From the NCBI GenBank assembly GCA_965226965.1, contig OZ245715.1, positions 868,001 through 932,000 of the forward strand: a stretch of 64,000 bases of DNA, in the 5' to 3' direction. Below the pieces are notes generated by a model, which did not search any database, had not been told where the DNA came from, and saw only the letters and a list, made by a program, of their open reading frames with translations. Source of the DNA: Endoryza foliicola (GTDB lineage Bacteria; Bacteroidota; Bacteroidia; Chitinophagales; Chitinophagaceae). Made by a program: the position numbers and the translations under genes. This document shows positions 41,193 through 51,117 of the stretch, piece after piece; the first letter of the stretch is position 1, and the number at the start of each line of letters is the position of its first letter.

Positions 41193-42284
41193 TTAACCTT
41201 TTCTTTTTGCGAAATCATTCATTAAGTCGGTCAGCGCTTTCACACTGGAGAGTTGTAAGGCGTTGTATAAAGAAATACGGAAACCGCCCACACTTCGATG
41301 CCCTTTCACTCCAATCATATTGTTTTCCTTGCAAATTTGTTGGAATTCTGCTTCAAGTGTTGGATTGTCCATTACGAATACAACGTTCATATCACTACGG
41401 TCTTCTCTGGCAATGGTGCCTTTGAAGATCGGATTGCTATCAATGGTATGGTAGAGAAGGTCCGCTTTCTCTCTATTTAGTTTTTCAATAGCAGCAACCC
41501 CTCCCATATTTTTCAACCATCTCAACGTAAGCAACACTACATAAACCGCAAATACAGGTGGAGTGTTCAACATACTTCCTTCCTTGATGTGGTTTCTATA
41601 ATCCAACATGGTAGGGATGGTTCTGTTTACTTTACCTAAAATAGACTCATCGAGTACTACCAAGTTTACACCGGCAGCGCCCATGTTTTTCTGTGCACCT
41701 GCATAAATGAGCGAAAACTTGTTGAAATCAAGATTTCTACTCAAAATATCGCTGCTCATGTCGGCAATAACAGGCACTCCATACTCAAAGGGCATATTCT
41801 TCCATTGTGTACCTGCAATGGTTTCGTTTGTAGTTATATGTAAGTAAGTGCTAGTTGGATCTACTTGTAGTGATTTGGGTAGCGCCGTATAGTTCGATTC
41901 TTTTCCTGAACCGGCTATTTGAACAGAACCAAATAGTTTGGCTTCTTTAATGGCTTTATTAGCCCATGTTCCTGTTTCGGTGTAAGCAGCTGTTCCTTTT
42001 TCATCCAATAAGTTCATTGGAATTTGCATGAATTGCGTGCTGGCACCTCCATGTAAGAACAACACCGCTTTACTATTATCTAAGCCCATCAATTCTTTCA
42101 CCAAAGCTTGTGCTTCATCCATCACTGCTTGAAACAAGGAAGTACGGTGACCAATTTCTAATATCGATAATCCTGTATTGTTGAAATTGAGAATGGCTTC
42201 ACTGGCTTGTTGAAACACTTCTTTTGGCAGAATACTAGGGCCTGCGTTGAAGTTGTGAATGACGGCTTGTTCAGTTGTAGTCAC
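41193..42284 (-). CDS. serC: Phosphoserine aminotransferase
   Basis: SerC transfers an amino group from glutamate to 3-phosphohydroxypyruvate, giving phosphoserine; it also acts in vitamin B6 synthesis. The 363-residue product has HNFNAGPSILP at the N-terminus, GGASTQF, the PLP lysine in YAGAQKNMGAAG (about residue 200) and GHRSVGGFRISLYNA near the C-terminus. It forms a two-gene operon with DUF1015. Confidence 0.95.
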   Translation of the reverse strand: MTTTEQAVIHNFNAGPSILPKEVFQQASEAILNFNNTGLSILEIGHRTSLFQAVMDEAQALVKELMGLDNSKAVLFLHGGASTQFMQIPMNLLDEKGTAAYTETGTWANKAIKEAKLFGSVQIAGSGKESNYTALPKSLQVDPTSTYLHITTNETIAGTQWKNMPFEYGVPVIADMSSDILSRNLDFNKFSLIYAGAQKNMGAAGVNLVVLDESILGKVNRTIPTMLDYRNHIKEGSMLNTPPVFAVYVVLLTLRWLKNMGGVAAIEKLNREKADLLYHTIDSNPIFKGTIAREDRSDMNVVFVMDNPTLEAEFQQICKENNMIGVKGHRSVGGFRISLYNALQLSSVKALTDLMNDFAKRKG

Positions 42285-42356
42285 CTTGTGTACTTTAAAT
42301 AGTAAAATTTGAGAGCACGAAATTATTCAATTACTAGCTAACAGGCATTTGTAAAT

Positions 42357-43328
42357 TCAGAATTCCTCGCAATCTTTTCCTAAAATGGTCCCTTTTTTCC
42401 AAGCTTTCTCCAATTCCTCCAGTTCTTTTTGGTCTTCCACCGTCCATTCAGCTCTATTTAATCCTTTTAAATTGGGTTGTCCTGCATCTACCCAAGCGGT
42501 ATACCAAAAACTCGCCACTGCGAAAATAGAGGCCCGCATGCGGCGCTCCACCATTCCGTTGAGTTTTGTATGGTAAGCAAGGGAATAGCCAGTACTGTAC
42601 TGTTTGATAGTTTTACCATTGCGTTCCTCAAATGCATACCGCTGTTGTTCAGGGTATAACAATTGAAGTTCTTTTTCATATCTCAGCACCGTATCAGCGG
42701 CTAATCCACTTTCCTCTATTCTTTTCCAAATAAAACCCAATGGATCGTTCAAATACTGTGCCTTATCTATGAAAAAATCATAAGATGTATTGGCCCAGAG
42801 TTCAGGTAAACGCGATTCCCAAAATCCATGGATGCCTCTTTGATTGGTAAGTTGGCCATTGTGATTGCTACTGGCGTGCAAGGGTACATGCGCATCTGCA
42901 ATGTAGTGCCCTATTTCTGCAGATAACTTTAAGATAAGGGAAGCATTTTTCTTTTCAAAAGCAGCCGTGAGCCTGCGTTTCATAATATCTACCCACCAAG
43001 GAACGATGCCATGTTTGTTTAAACTGTCTTCTCCAAATTTTGCCACGGCAGCACTCCAAGTTCTGGGTAAACTATCGTAAGGATAGGTTCCGTACCGATC
43101 CAAATCGAGGTAATGACGGGCACCTTCAGGAGCAACTGCATAGCGCCGCTTATCGGGGTCGGTAGCATGGGCTACTAAATAATCCTTGTTGGGTTTGAAG
43201 AAAGCGATTAATTCGGGAGGAAGTAGGAAAATCGCCAATTCATTGATCCGTTCATGACCAAAAAAGCCCCAGCACCATGCTTTTGAGCATAAAAGCAGGC
43301 ACAAAAGGCTCAGTAAAAGCCTTTTCAT
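42357..43328 (-). CDS. Exported zinc-dependent S1/P1 nuclease / phospholipase C-like protein
   Basis: The 323-residue product has a signal peptide ending at AWC, so the mature N-terminus would be the Trp of WGFFGHERINELA, where the Trp amino group and His ligate zinc in this fold. Other ligands appear in HYLDLDRY and EIGHYIADAHVPLH (about 145-158). The fold covers S1/P1 nucleases and bacterial phospholipase C; which substrate it uses cannot be decided. It lies 18 bases downstream of the DUF502 gene. Confidence 0.82.
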   Translation of the reverse strand: MKRLLLSLLCLLLCSKAWCWGFFGHERINELAIFLLPPELIAFFKPNKDYLVAHATDPDKRRYAVAPEGARHYLDLDRYGTYPYDSLPRTWSAAVAKFGEDSLNKHGIVPWWVDIMKRRLTAAFEKKNASLILKLSAEIGHYIADAHVPLHASSNHNGQLTNQRGIHGFWESRLPELWANTSYDFFIDKAQYLNDPLGFIWKRIEESGLAADTVLRYEKELQLLYPEQQRYAFEERNGKTIKQYSTGYSLAYHTKLNGMVERRMRASIFAVASFWYTAWVDAGQPNLKGLNRAEWTVEDQKELEELEKAWKKGTILGKDCEEF

Positions 43329-43346
43329 GTTTCATGATTTTAATGA

Positions 43347-44009
43347 TTACTTAGCAGGTGTTTCGGCGTGGGGATCATCGTCGTCAATATCCGTTACACC
43401 GCCTGAGATCGCAAATTTCATGGCATCGGAGGCGCTGAGATCGGTCACCAAACGAATCCGCTCTTTTTTTACGAAGTAGAGATGGCCGGCAAAAGCATAT
43501 GATTGTGGAACGTATACGGCTACATATTCACTCAAGCCAAATTGGTTGAGCTCATCTTGAGTAATAAATCCAAGTCTCCAAACATCGGGGGCTTCAATGC
43601 TCACCAATACCGATTTGTTGAACTTTCTCTTATTCCCGGCAAAAGCTTCAAAGAAGTCTTTTACTGTAGTATAGATGATTTTAATACCGGGTGTTTTCTC
43701 CAGAACCTTGTCGAATAAACTTACCAAACGTCCTACTATAAAGGACGAGGAGATATACCCCACTCCAATTACGATCAGTATTACCAATGCAGCCCCTATT
43801 CCCGGGAACCGTATTTCTTGCCCATTGGCATCTTTTAATAAACTGGGGGCAATTTTTTGAAGTATTCCGGGCAGAATTCCGTCTACCGTATTGAACAAAC
43901 TACTAACTGCCCATATTGTAATGGCAATGGGGGCCAAAATAATTAAGCCTTGCAGAAAGTACTGGAACAGTTTTCTGAGCAGCAGTCTGAATTTTATACT
44001 TCTCGTCAT
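43347..44009 (-). CDS. DUF502 membrane protein
   Basis: The 220-residue product has two transmembrane helices (about 14-36 and 70-92), then a soluble domain with PGIKIIYTTVKDFFEAF and YVPQSYAFAGHLYFV, as in DUF502 proteins. Function is unknown; plant relatives affect membrane trafficking. Divergent from the TetR gene, with about 147 bases between starts. Confidence 0.85.
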   Translation of the reverse strand: MTRSIKFRLLLRKLFQYFLQGLIILAPIAITIWAVSSLFNTVDGILPGILQKIAPSLLKDANGQEIRFPGIGAALVILIVIGVGYISSSFIVGRLVSLFDKVLEKTPGIKIIYTTVKDFFEAFAGNKRKFNKSVLVSIEAPDVWRLGFITQDELNQFGLSEYVAVYVPQSYAFAGHLYFVKKERIRLVTDLSASDAMKFAISGGVTDIDDDDPHAETPAK

Positions 44010-44111
44010 CCTTTCACAAAAGTAGGGGGAGTTTTCGGGGAAATAAAACCTAAAAAAACCGAGGGTTGTTGGGTAAAACCAGGAAAAAGTAGAAAATCCT
44101 TCGTTGGAAAC

Positions 44112-44142
44112 TTTGATTCCGTTTTAAGTTTCCATAGTTTTG
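44112..44142 (+). promoter_or_regulatory. Complete Bacteroidota promoter of the tetR-RND operon
   Basis: TTTG (44112-44115), a 19-base spacer and TAGTTTTG (44135-44142) match the -33/-7 consensus with the expected spacing. The ATG at 44157 follows by 14 bases. This supports 44157 rather than an earlier frame start at 43950 that would overlap DUF502. Confidence 0.75.
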
Positions 44143-44156
44143 CGCGTGTTTTTAAT

Positions 44157-44792
44157 ATGGAAGTAAAAGAAAGAATACAGCAAAAGGCGCATGAGTTGTT
44201 CATGAAATTCGGGATCCGCTCGGTTTCCATGGACGATATCGCCAATCAAATAGGCGTTTCTAAGAAAACGATCTACCAGTTTTTTGCCGATAAAGATGCT
44301 TTGGTGGGCGAAATTATCCAAGAGGAAGTGGTTCGAATGGAACAAGAGTGCGTTTACTGTAGCGTGAATGCTAGGGATGCAGTAGATGAGATTTTCCTCA
44401 CGATCGAGATCATTTTGGAGCAATTCAAATCATTTAACCCCACATTGGTATTTGATCTTCGGAAGTTTCACCATCAAGCCTATCAAAAAATTGAAGCCCA
44501 CAAACGTGAATACCTCTTGGGTCTGATTATCCGGAATTTAGAACGAGGAGTAGAAGAAGGAATTTACCGCGAAGACATAAAGATTCCGGTGATAGCGCGC
44601 TTCAGACTCGAAAGCATGATGTTGGCTTTTGATACAGAGCTGTTTCCTCCTAAACAATTCGACTTAGCCGATATTACCCGCGAATTGATTGAATTGTTTG
44701 TTTATGGGGTAGCAAATGAAAAAGGATATCAATTGATTGAAAAATATAAAAGAGATCTGCAACAAAAACTAAACACACATGCAAACAAGTGA
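44157..44792 (+). CDS. TetR/AcrR family transcriptional regulator
   Basis: The 211-residue product has the TetR N-terminal DNA-binding domain (KERIQQKAHELFMKFG, then MDDIANQIGVSKKTIYQFFADKDALV, about residues 5-50) and a helical ligand domain. It overlaps the TolC-like gene by 14 bases and starts the efflux operon, so it is the likely self and operon repressor. The ligand is presumably a pump substrate. Confidence 0.92.
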   Translation: MEVKERIQQKAHELFMKFGIRSVSMDDIANQIGVSKKTIYQFFADKDALVGEIIQEEVVRMEQECVYCSVNARDAVDEIFLTIEIILEQFKSFNPTLVFDLRKFHHQAYQKIEAHKREYLLGLIIRNLERGVEEGIYREDIKIPVIARFRLESMMLAFDTELFPPKQFDLADITRELIELFVYGVANEKGYQLIEKYKRDLQQKLNTHANK

Positions 44793-46185
44793 ACCTAGAA
44801 AAGTGAAGGGATTGGTGTTGTTATTCCTGCTGATAACTGGCGCAGCACAGGCTCAGCAAACAAACGCTTTCACCATGGCTCAGTGCGTAGCCTATGCTGA
44901 AAAAAACAGTCCGCAAGTAAAGAATGCTTTACTGAACATTAAAATCCAACAGGAAACCAACAACGAAATTACCGGTGCCGCATTACCTCGTGTAAATGCC
45001 AGTGCCGGCGTTAACTATTTTCCTCAAGTAGCTACGCAGGTATTTCCCAACTTTATTGCGGCGGCTACCTATGGCGTATTGGTGAAGGAAGGAGTAAGAG
45101 ATGGAAATGGAAATACCATTGCAGCACCCAATGATTTTGGATTTGTACAAGCGCAATTCGGTACAAAATACACTGCGTCTGTAGGAGCCGACTTCTCTCA
45201 ACTCTTGTTCGACGGCCAAGTATTCGTAGGCCTACAAGCCAGAGCAGCTGCCATGAATTTCGCCCGCAAATCGGCGGAGGTTACCACCGAGAACATAAAG
45301 GTGAATATCATGAAAGTTTATTTCCAATTGGTGGCCGCTAAGAAGCAGATGGATGCTTTGGATGCCAACCTTCACTTAATTGAGAAACTCGCTTTCAATA
45401 CAAAGGAGTTGGTGAAAAATGGATTTTCAGAAAAGCTCGACATCGATAAAGTGAATGTTACCCTTACCAATCTCCAAACTGAGATCGTAAAAATTAACCG
45501 TCAGATCGATAATGGTTATTTAGGTTTGAAGCTCTTAATGGGAATGCCAACCACCGATTCATTGATATTGACCGATACTGTTTCCATTGATGAATTAAAA
45601 TCGAATGTTTTAGAAGCAGCATACAATTACAATGATCGTAAGGAAATGCAACAACTGTTGATCGCTCAAAAATTGGGCGAATACAATGTAAAGCGCTACC
45701 AACTGGCAAAAATTCCAACTTTGGCTTTATTTGGGCAATACAGCACCAATGCGCAAAGAAACCAGCTTGATTTAGGTGATTCCAAGCAACCCTGGTTGCC
45801 TTCTTCTTTAATTGGATTGAAATTATCTGCTCCCCTTTTTCAAGGGTTCAGCAGAAATGCCACCATTCGCAAAGCACGTTACGAATTGGAGCAAACTAAG
45901 AACAATGTTGACTTATTGAAACTCTCTATCGACAATGATGTTGCCAGAGCAAAATCGAGTTTGCAAAACGCCATTCTAACACTCGACTATCAACAGAAGA
46001 ATATGGAACTTGCAACCAGCGTATACAATACTACGGTTAAAAAATACGAACAAGGTTTGGGCGCAAACATTGAGGTAACAAATGCTCAAACAGAATTGCG
46101 TGTGGCACAAACCAATTATTTCAACGCTTTGTACGATGCGATCATCGCTAAGATCGATTTCCAAAAAGCAACCGGTAAACTATAA
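44779..46185 (+). CDS. TolC family outer-membrane efflux protein
   Basis: The 468-residue product has a signal peptide (about 1-25, ending AQA) and two OEP repeats of long coiled-coil helices with AQCVAYAEKNSPQVKNALLN and RAKSSLQNAILTLDYQQKNME. It forms the outer-membrane channel of the tripartite pump encoded by the next two genes. It starts inside the 3' end of tetR. Confidence 0.93.
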   Translation: MQTSEPRKVKGLVLLFLLITGAAQAQQTNAFTMAQCVAYAEKNSPQVKNALLNIKIQQETNNEITGAALPRVNASAGVNYFPQVATQVFPNFIAAATYGVLVKEGVRDGNGNTIAAPNDFGFVQAQFGTKYTASVGADFSQLLFDGQVFVGLQARAAAMNFARKSAEVTTENIKVNIMKVYFQLVAAKKQMDALDANLHLIEKLAFNTKELVKNGFSEKLDIDKVNVTLTNLQTEIVKINRQIDNGYLGLKLLMGMPTTDSLILTDTVSIDELKSNVLEAAYNYNDRKEMQQLLIAQKLGEYNVKRYQLAKIPTLALFGQYSTNAQRNQLDLGDSKQPWLPSSLIGLKLSAPLFQGFSRNATIRKARYELEQTKNNVDLLKLSIDNDVARAKSSLQNAILTLDYQQKNMELATSVYNTTVKKYEQGLGANIEVTNAQTELRVAQTNYFNALYDAIIAKIDFQKATGKL

Positions 46186-46211
46186 TTACGAAAAGAATAA
46201 AAAACAAATAC

Positions 46212-47414
46212 ATGAAACTTTTTTATCAAGCTGCTATTCTTGTTGTGTTCTTGGGAACACTCGCAGCATGTGGCGGCGGCGGCGAAACTGCTAATAACCT
46301 AGATGCAAAAAAGAAAGAACTGGAGAAACTCAAATCCGATAAAGCTGCACTCGATGCAAAAATCACAACGTTGCAAGAAGAGATCATGAAAGCTGATCCA
46401 TCAGCAGCGGCTGCAGCGGCCAAACAAGTTTCTGTTTTGAAACTCGTTCCCGGAGAATTCAATCACTACATCGAATTGCAAGGAATTATAGACGCAGAAG
46501 ACATTTCCTATGTATCTCCTCGCGGAATGGGAGGCCAAGTAAAATCGATCAATGTGAAATTGGGCGACCGTGTACAAAAGGGTCAACTCATTTTGAAATT
46601 AGACGATGCCATTGCACGTACTCAACTTGCTTCTGCTCAACAAGGGGCTGAAGGAATTAAAACCCAGCTGGCTTTAGCAAAGAATCTTTACCAGCGTTAT
46701 AAAAATCTATGGGATCAAAATATCGGCTCTGAAGTACAATTGTTGAATGCAAAAAACAATGTAGATGCTTTGGAAAACCAATTGAAGCAGATGAATGAAA
46801 ACATTCGTTTGGCACAAGAGCAAGTGAACTTCACCTCTGTTTACAGCGATGTTTCCGGAGTTGTAGACATCCTGTCTGTTCGTGTAGGAGAGTTGTTCCA
46901 GGGAGTTACCGCTGCCGGTCCTCAGATTAGAATTGTGAATAACAGTCGTTTGAAAACAGTGGTAGATATTCCTGAAAACTATATCACCAAAGTGAGAAAA
47001 GGGTCAAAAGTAGTTGTATCTGTAATTGATGTAAACAAGGAATTCAATACTACTCTTTCTGTAGTAACAGAAGCTATCAATGCCTCTACTAGAAGTTTCA
47101 CCGGTGAAGCGAAATTGCCTACCGACGGCACTTTGAAGCCAAAGCAAGTGGCAAGTGTAAAAATTCTTGATTACAGTGCAGCACAAGCAATTGCCGTTCC
47201 AGTGAACTTGGTTCAAAGTGATGACAAAGGAAAGTACCTCTACGTTACAGAAGCGAAGAATGGGAAATTATACGCGAAGAGAAAGACAATTGTAACCGGA
47301 GAGTCTTATGGTGGAAAGATTGAAGTGTTAAGCGGATTGGCTGCAAATGAAGAAGTGGTTACTGAGGGATATCAAACCTTGTACGAAGGCCAATTGATCT
47401 CTGTTTTAAAATAA
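46212..47414 (+). CDS. RND efflux periplasmic adaptor (membrane fusion) lipoprotein
   Basis: The 400-residue product has a lipoprotein signal with LAACGGGG (Cys about residue 20), a short coiled coil (about 30-60), the biotinyl-lipoyl-like GGQVKSINVKLGDRVQKGQLI (shown in part, about 105-125), an alpha-hairpin, and beta-barrel/membrane-proximal domains. It links the RND pump to the TolC-like channel. It lies 26 bases downstream of tolC. Confidence 0.93.
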   Translation: MKLFYQAAILVVFLGTLAACGGGGETANNLDAKKKELEKLKSDKAALDAKITTLQEEIMKADPSAAAAAAKQVSVLKLVPGEFNHYIELQGIIDAEDISYVSPRGMGGQVKSINVKLGDRVQKGQLILKLDDAIARTQLASAQQGAEGIKTQLALAKNLYQRYKNLWDQNIGSEVQLLNAKNNVDALENQLKQMNENIRLAQEQVNFTSVYSDVSGVVDILSVRVGELFQGVTAAGPQIRIVNNSRLKTVVDIPENYITKVRKGSKVVVSVIDVNKEFNTTLSVVTEAINASTRSFTGEAKLPTDGTLKPKQVASVKILDYSAAQAIAVPVNLVQSDDKGKYLYVTEAKNGKLYAKRKTIVTGESYGGKIEVLSGLAANEEVVTEGYQTLYEGQLISVLK

Positions 47415-47494
47415 ACAATACCACTGGAGCCATTGAAGCCCGCCCGCTTCAGTACTTATTTAAAGGGTAGGCTGTTATTTTCAAAAATATCGCA

Positions 47495-50400
47495 ATGAAT
47501 ATTTTAGAAGGCGTTAAAAATAAATTCAAAGAGTTTAAGCCAACCAGTTGGGCTGTAGATAATACTACAGTGATTTACATCTTGGCGATTCTCATCTCTT
47601 TATATGGTATTACCAAGTTTAATGGTATGCCAAAAGAATCCTTCCCGGATATCACCGTTCCTACTATTTCAGTAGTTACAGTGCATGTAGGGAACTCACC
47701 AAAAGACATTGAAAACTTGGTTGCTCGTCCTATTGAAAAGCAAATCAAGTCTATTAGTGGAGCGAAAGTTAATAAGGTGACTTCGATGAGTCAGCAAGAC
47801 TATTCGCTGATCATCGTAGAGTTTGATACCGATATCAAACCCGAATTGGCTAAGCAGAAAGTAAAAGATGCGGTAGACAAGGCCAAAGCGGATCTGCCCA
47901 ACGATCTTACACAACAACCTGATGTGCAAGAGTTCGCTTTTAGTGAAATGCCCATTATGTATGTAAACATTAGTGGTGATTATGATGGCGTGAAATTGAA
48001 GCAGTTTGCTGATAAAATGCAAGATCGTTTCGAGGAGATGAAAGAAATTACTCGTGCCGATATTGTGGGTGCCCCAGAGCGTGAGATCCAAGTAAACGTG
48101 GATCCTTACAAAATGCAGGCAGCGAAATTGAGCTTCACCGATATCGAAAATGCGATCAATCGCGAGAACCGTGATATCAGTGGTGGTACCATTGCTGAGG
48201 GCGATATGAAACGCAGTATTAAGGTGAAAGGACAGTTTCAGTCGGCTTATGATCTGCAGAATATCGTTGTTAAGAACATTCAAGGTGCAGCCATCTATTT
48301 GAGAGATATTGCCGAGTTAAAAGATACGGTGAAAGAGAAAGAGAGCTATGCTCGCTTGGATGGAAAGAACGTTATTACCCTGAACATTGTAAAACGTTCG
48401 GGTGAAAACTTGATTGAAGCAGCTGATAAGATCAAAGGTATAGTAGCCGACATGAAAGAGAAAGGTGATCTGCCTCCCGATATGCGTGTTGAATTTACCG
48501 GTGATCAGAGTAAGCAAACCAAAACCTCATTCAATGATTTGATCAATACCATTGTAATTGGATTTATTTTAGTACTGGTGGTTTTGATGTTCTTCATGGG
48601 TGTTACCAATGCCTTCTTTGTGGCATTGAGCGTTCCTCTGAGTGTGTTTGTGGCGTTCATGTTCTTGCCTATTGGTGAGATCTTTGTAAACGGAACCATT
48701 ACGCTGAACTTCATTGTACTCTTCGCCTTGCTTTTTGGACTGGGAATTATTGTAGACGATGCCATTGTAGTAATTGAGAATACGCACCGTATTTATCAAA
48801 ATGGAAAAGTTCCCATTGTAAAGTCGGCGAAAGAAGCAGCCGGTGAAGTTTGGTTGCCTGTATTAGCGGGTACCCTAACCACTTTGGCTCCCTTCTTCCC
48901 TCTACTAGCTTGGAAAGGATTGATCGGAAAATTCATGATCTACTTGCCGGTGATGTTGATCTTAACATTGGCAGCTTCGTTGATCGTTGCCTTTATCTTC
49001 AACCCCGTGTTTGCGGTGAGCTTCATGAAGCCTGAGGGTAAAGAGTACGAAAAGCCTGCGAAACATATTTTTAGAGAATGGTGGTTTTATGCATTCATTG
49101 GTTTTGGTGTATTGTTCCATCTTTTTGGATGGCATGGTTTCGCTAATTTCTTATTGATGCTGCCATTGCTTTCAATATTGAATGTATATGTAATTAGAAA
49201 GATCATACACTATTTCCAGGATCGTGTACTTCCTAACTTGATGAACAAATACGAGCAATTGTTGCGTTGGGTATTGCATGGAAGACGTCCGGTTCGATTG
49301 ATGGTCCTCTTATTTGCATTATTCCCTGTATCAGTTGGATTGTTGGTATTGAGAAGCCCCGGTGTTCAGTTCTTCCCTTCAGGAGATCCTAACAACATCT
49401 TTGTTTACTTGAAACTTCCGGTGGGTACCAATATCAATAAAACGGATTCCCTCACGAAAGTGCTGGAGCAACGTGTATTGAAAGTATTGGGTGATGAGAA
49501 GCCGGGCAAAGAAGGTTCTATAGTTGAAAGCATGATCGCCAACGTTGCGGTAAGTGCGAACAACCCACAAGATAATAACCGTAGTACACAGCCAAACCTT
49601 GGTCGTATTCAGTTGACCTTCGTTGAATTCGAAAAGCGTGAAGGGAAAGCTACCAAACCATATTTGGATAAAATTCGGGCAGCAGTGCAAGGAATACCCG
49701 GTGCTCAGGTTGTTGTAGAACAGGAGAGTAATGGTCCGCCCACGGATCCTCCGGTGAACGTAGAAGTGATTGGTGATAATTTTGAAGCCATCGCAAAAGT
49801 GGCGTACGATTTTAAAAACTTCATTGATACCAATAAAGTAAACGGCATTGAAACACTTCGTTTGGATGTTGATCTTACGAATCCGGAGATCACGGTGAAT
49901 GTAGACCGCCAGAAAGTATTGGCCGAAGGATTGAGCACTGCTCAAGTAGGTATGGAGTTGAGAACAGCTATTTTTGGTAAAGAAGTAAGCAAGTTGAAAG
50001 ACGGAGAAGATGAATACAAAATTCAATTGCGTTATTCTGATCTCGTTCGTAATAATATTACCGACTTGATGAACATGCGCATTACGTTCCGTGATTTCAC
50101 AACAATGGCCATCAAACAGATTCCTTTGAATGCTGTAGCAAGTATTGAATACACTAATACTTCCGGTGGAATCAAACGGAAGAATTTCAAACGTACCATT
50201 CAATTGCAGTCGAATGTTTTGGTTGAAACACAAGTGAACCAAATCAATGCCGACTTAGCAGTTAAAATTGCAGAGTTCAAATCGAAATACAATATGCCGA
50301 ACGGCGTAGTAATGCGCCAGTCCGGTGTGAGTGAGCAACAACAAGAAACGATCAGCTTCTTAGGCAATGCATTGTTATTGGCTCTTTTGTTGATATTCTT

Positions 50401-51043
50401 GATCTTGGTAATTCAGTTCAACTCCATGAGTAAACCATTCATTGTATTGACTGAGATCTTCTTCTCTATCATTGGAGTATTGTTAGGATATGCCATCACC
50501 GGAATGAGTATTGCTACGATCATGATGGGTGTAGGGGTAATTGGACTGGCCGGTATTGTGGTGAAGAATGGTATCCTTTTGATTGAGTTTACCGATGAGT
50601 TGCGTGGAAGAGGTATGAAGACCAGAGAAGCAGCGATTCAAGCCGGTAAGATTCGTATCATTCCGGTATTGTTGACTGCCTTGGCTACCATGTTAGGATT
50701 ATTGCCTTTAGCAGTTGGATTCAATATTGATTTCGTGAAGCTCTTCACTGAATTCAATCCTCATATCTTCTTGGGTGGTGATAGTGTAGTATTCTGGGGT
50801 CCTTTGAGTTGGACGATCATCTTCGGATTGATCTTCGCCTTCTTCTTGACCTTGGTGATGGTTCCAAGTATGTATGTGATTTCGGAGCGCTTACGCAGAC
50901 CGATGTCACGTTTCTACGGAACTCGTTTCATTGCCTTATTAGGTTTTGCGGGTCCTTTCTTCTTCATATTTGTAGGTATCATGTATTTAGTGAAGGCCTT
51001 ACAGGGCAAGAAAGTGTGGAACGGTACTTACAAGAAAAATTAG
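47495..51043 (+). CDS. RND multidrug-type efflux permease (HAE1/AcrB-like)
   Basis: The 1182-residue inner-membrane pump has the RND layout of twelve helices and two large periplasmic loops. The proton-relay pair is in GIIVDDAIVVIENTHR (about residues 417-432), and GIVVKNGILLIEF is in helix 10. It is longer than AcrB-type pumps because of an extra hydrophobic stretch (about 525-575) between the two halves and a longer loop near helix 11, as seen in other Bacteroidota pumps. The substrate could be drugs, detergents or envelope lipids. Confidence 0.94.
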   Translation: MNILEGVKNKFKEFKPTSWAVDNTTVIYILAILISLYGITKFNGMPKESFPDITVPTISVVTVHVGNSPKDIENLVARPIEKQIKSISGAKVNKVTSMSQQDYSLIIVEFDTDIKPELAKQKVKDAVDKAKADLPNDLTQQPDVQEFAFSEMPIMYVNISGDYDGVKLKQFADKMQDRFEEMKEITRADIVGAPEREIQVNVDPYKMQAAKLSFTDIENAINRENRDISGGTIAEGDMKRSIKVKGQFQSAYDLQNIVVKNIQGAAIYLRDIAELKDTVKEKESYARLDGKNVITLNIVKRSGENLIEAADKIKGIVADMKEKGDLPPDMRVEFTGDQSKQTKTSFNDLINTIVIGFILVLVVLMFFMGVTNAFFVALSVPLSVFVAFMFLPIGEIFVNGTITLNFIVLFALLFGLGIIVDDAIVVIENTHRIYQNGKVPIVKSAKEAAGEVWLPVLAGTLTTLAPFFPLLAWKGLIGKFMIYLPVMLILTLAASLIVAFIFNPVFAVSFMKPEGKEYEKPAKHIFREWWFYAFIGFGVLFHLFGWHGFANFLLMLPLLSILNVYVIRKIIHYFQDRVLPNLMNKYEQLLRWVLHGRRPVRLMVLLFALFPVSVGLLVLRSPGVQFFPSGDPNNIFVYLKLPVGTNINKTDSLTKVLEQRVLKVLGDEKPGKEGSIVESMIANVAVSANNPQDNNRSTQPNLGRIQLTFVEFEKREGKATKPYLDKIRAAVQGIPGAQVVVEQESNGPPTDPPVNVEVIGDNFEAIAKVAYDFKNFIDTNKVNGIETLRLDVDLTNPEITVNVDRQKVLAEGLSTAQVGMELRTAIFGKEVSKLKDGEDEYKIQLRYSDLVRNNITDLMNMRITFRDFTTMAIKQIPLNAVASIEYTNTSGGIKRKNFKRTIQLQSNVLVETQVNQINADLAVKIAEFKSKYNMPNGVVMRQSGVSEQQQETISFLGNALLLALLLIFLILVIQFNSMSKPFIVLTEIFFSIIGVLLGYAITGMSIATIMMGVGVIGLAGIVVKNGILLIEFTDELRGRGMKTREAAIQAGKIRIIPVLLTALATMLGLLPLAVGFNIDFVKLFTEFNPHIFLGGDSVVFWGPLSWTIIFGLIFAFFLTLVMVPSMYVISERLRRPMSRFYGTRFIALLGFAGPFFFIFVGIMYLVKALQGKKVWNGTYKKN

Positions 51044-51066
51044 CAGTTTAAGTTGTAGTGTATATA

Positions 51067-51096
51067 GGCGGTGGGATTCTTCCCGCTGCCTTTTTT
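51067..51096 (+). terminator. Rho-independent terminator of the RND operon
   Basis: GGCGGTGGGA (51067-51076), loop TTCT, TCCCGCTGCC (51081-51090), then TTTTTT. Two G-U pairs. Confidence 0.88.
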
Positions 51097-51117
51097 GTTT
51101 TTTAGCTAAATTCGCGC

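Noticed and set aside
43950..44156. N-terminal extension of the TetR regulator
   Set aside because: The extra residues overlap the DUF502 gene and the clear TTTG-N19-TAGTTTTG promoter; TetR proteins begin near the ATG at 44157.
49379..50242. 287-residue minus-strand open frame inside the RND pump gene
   Set aside because: It is a shadow of the RND permease on the other strand with no family signature.
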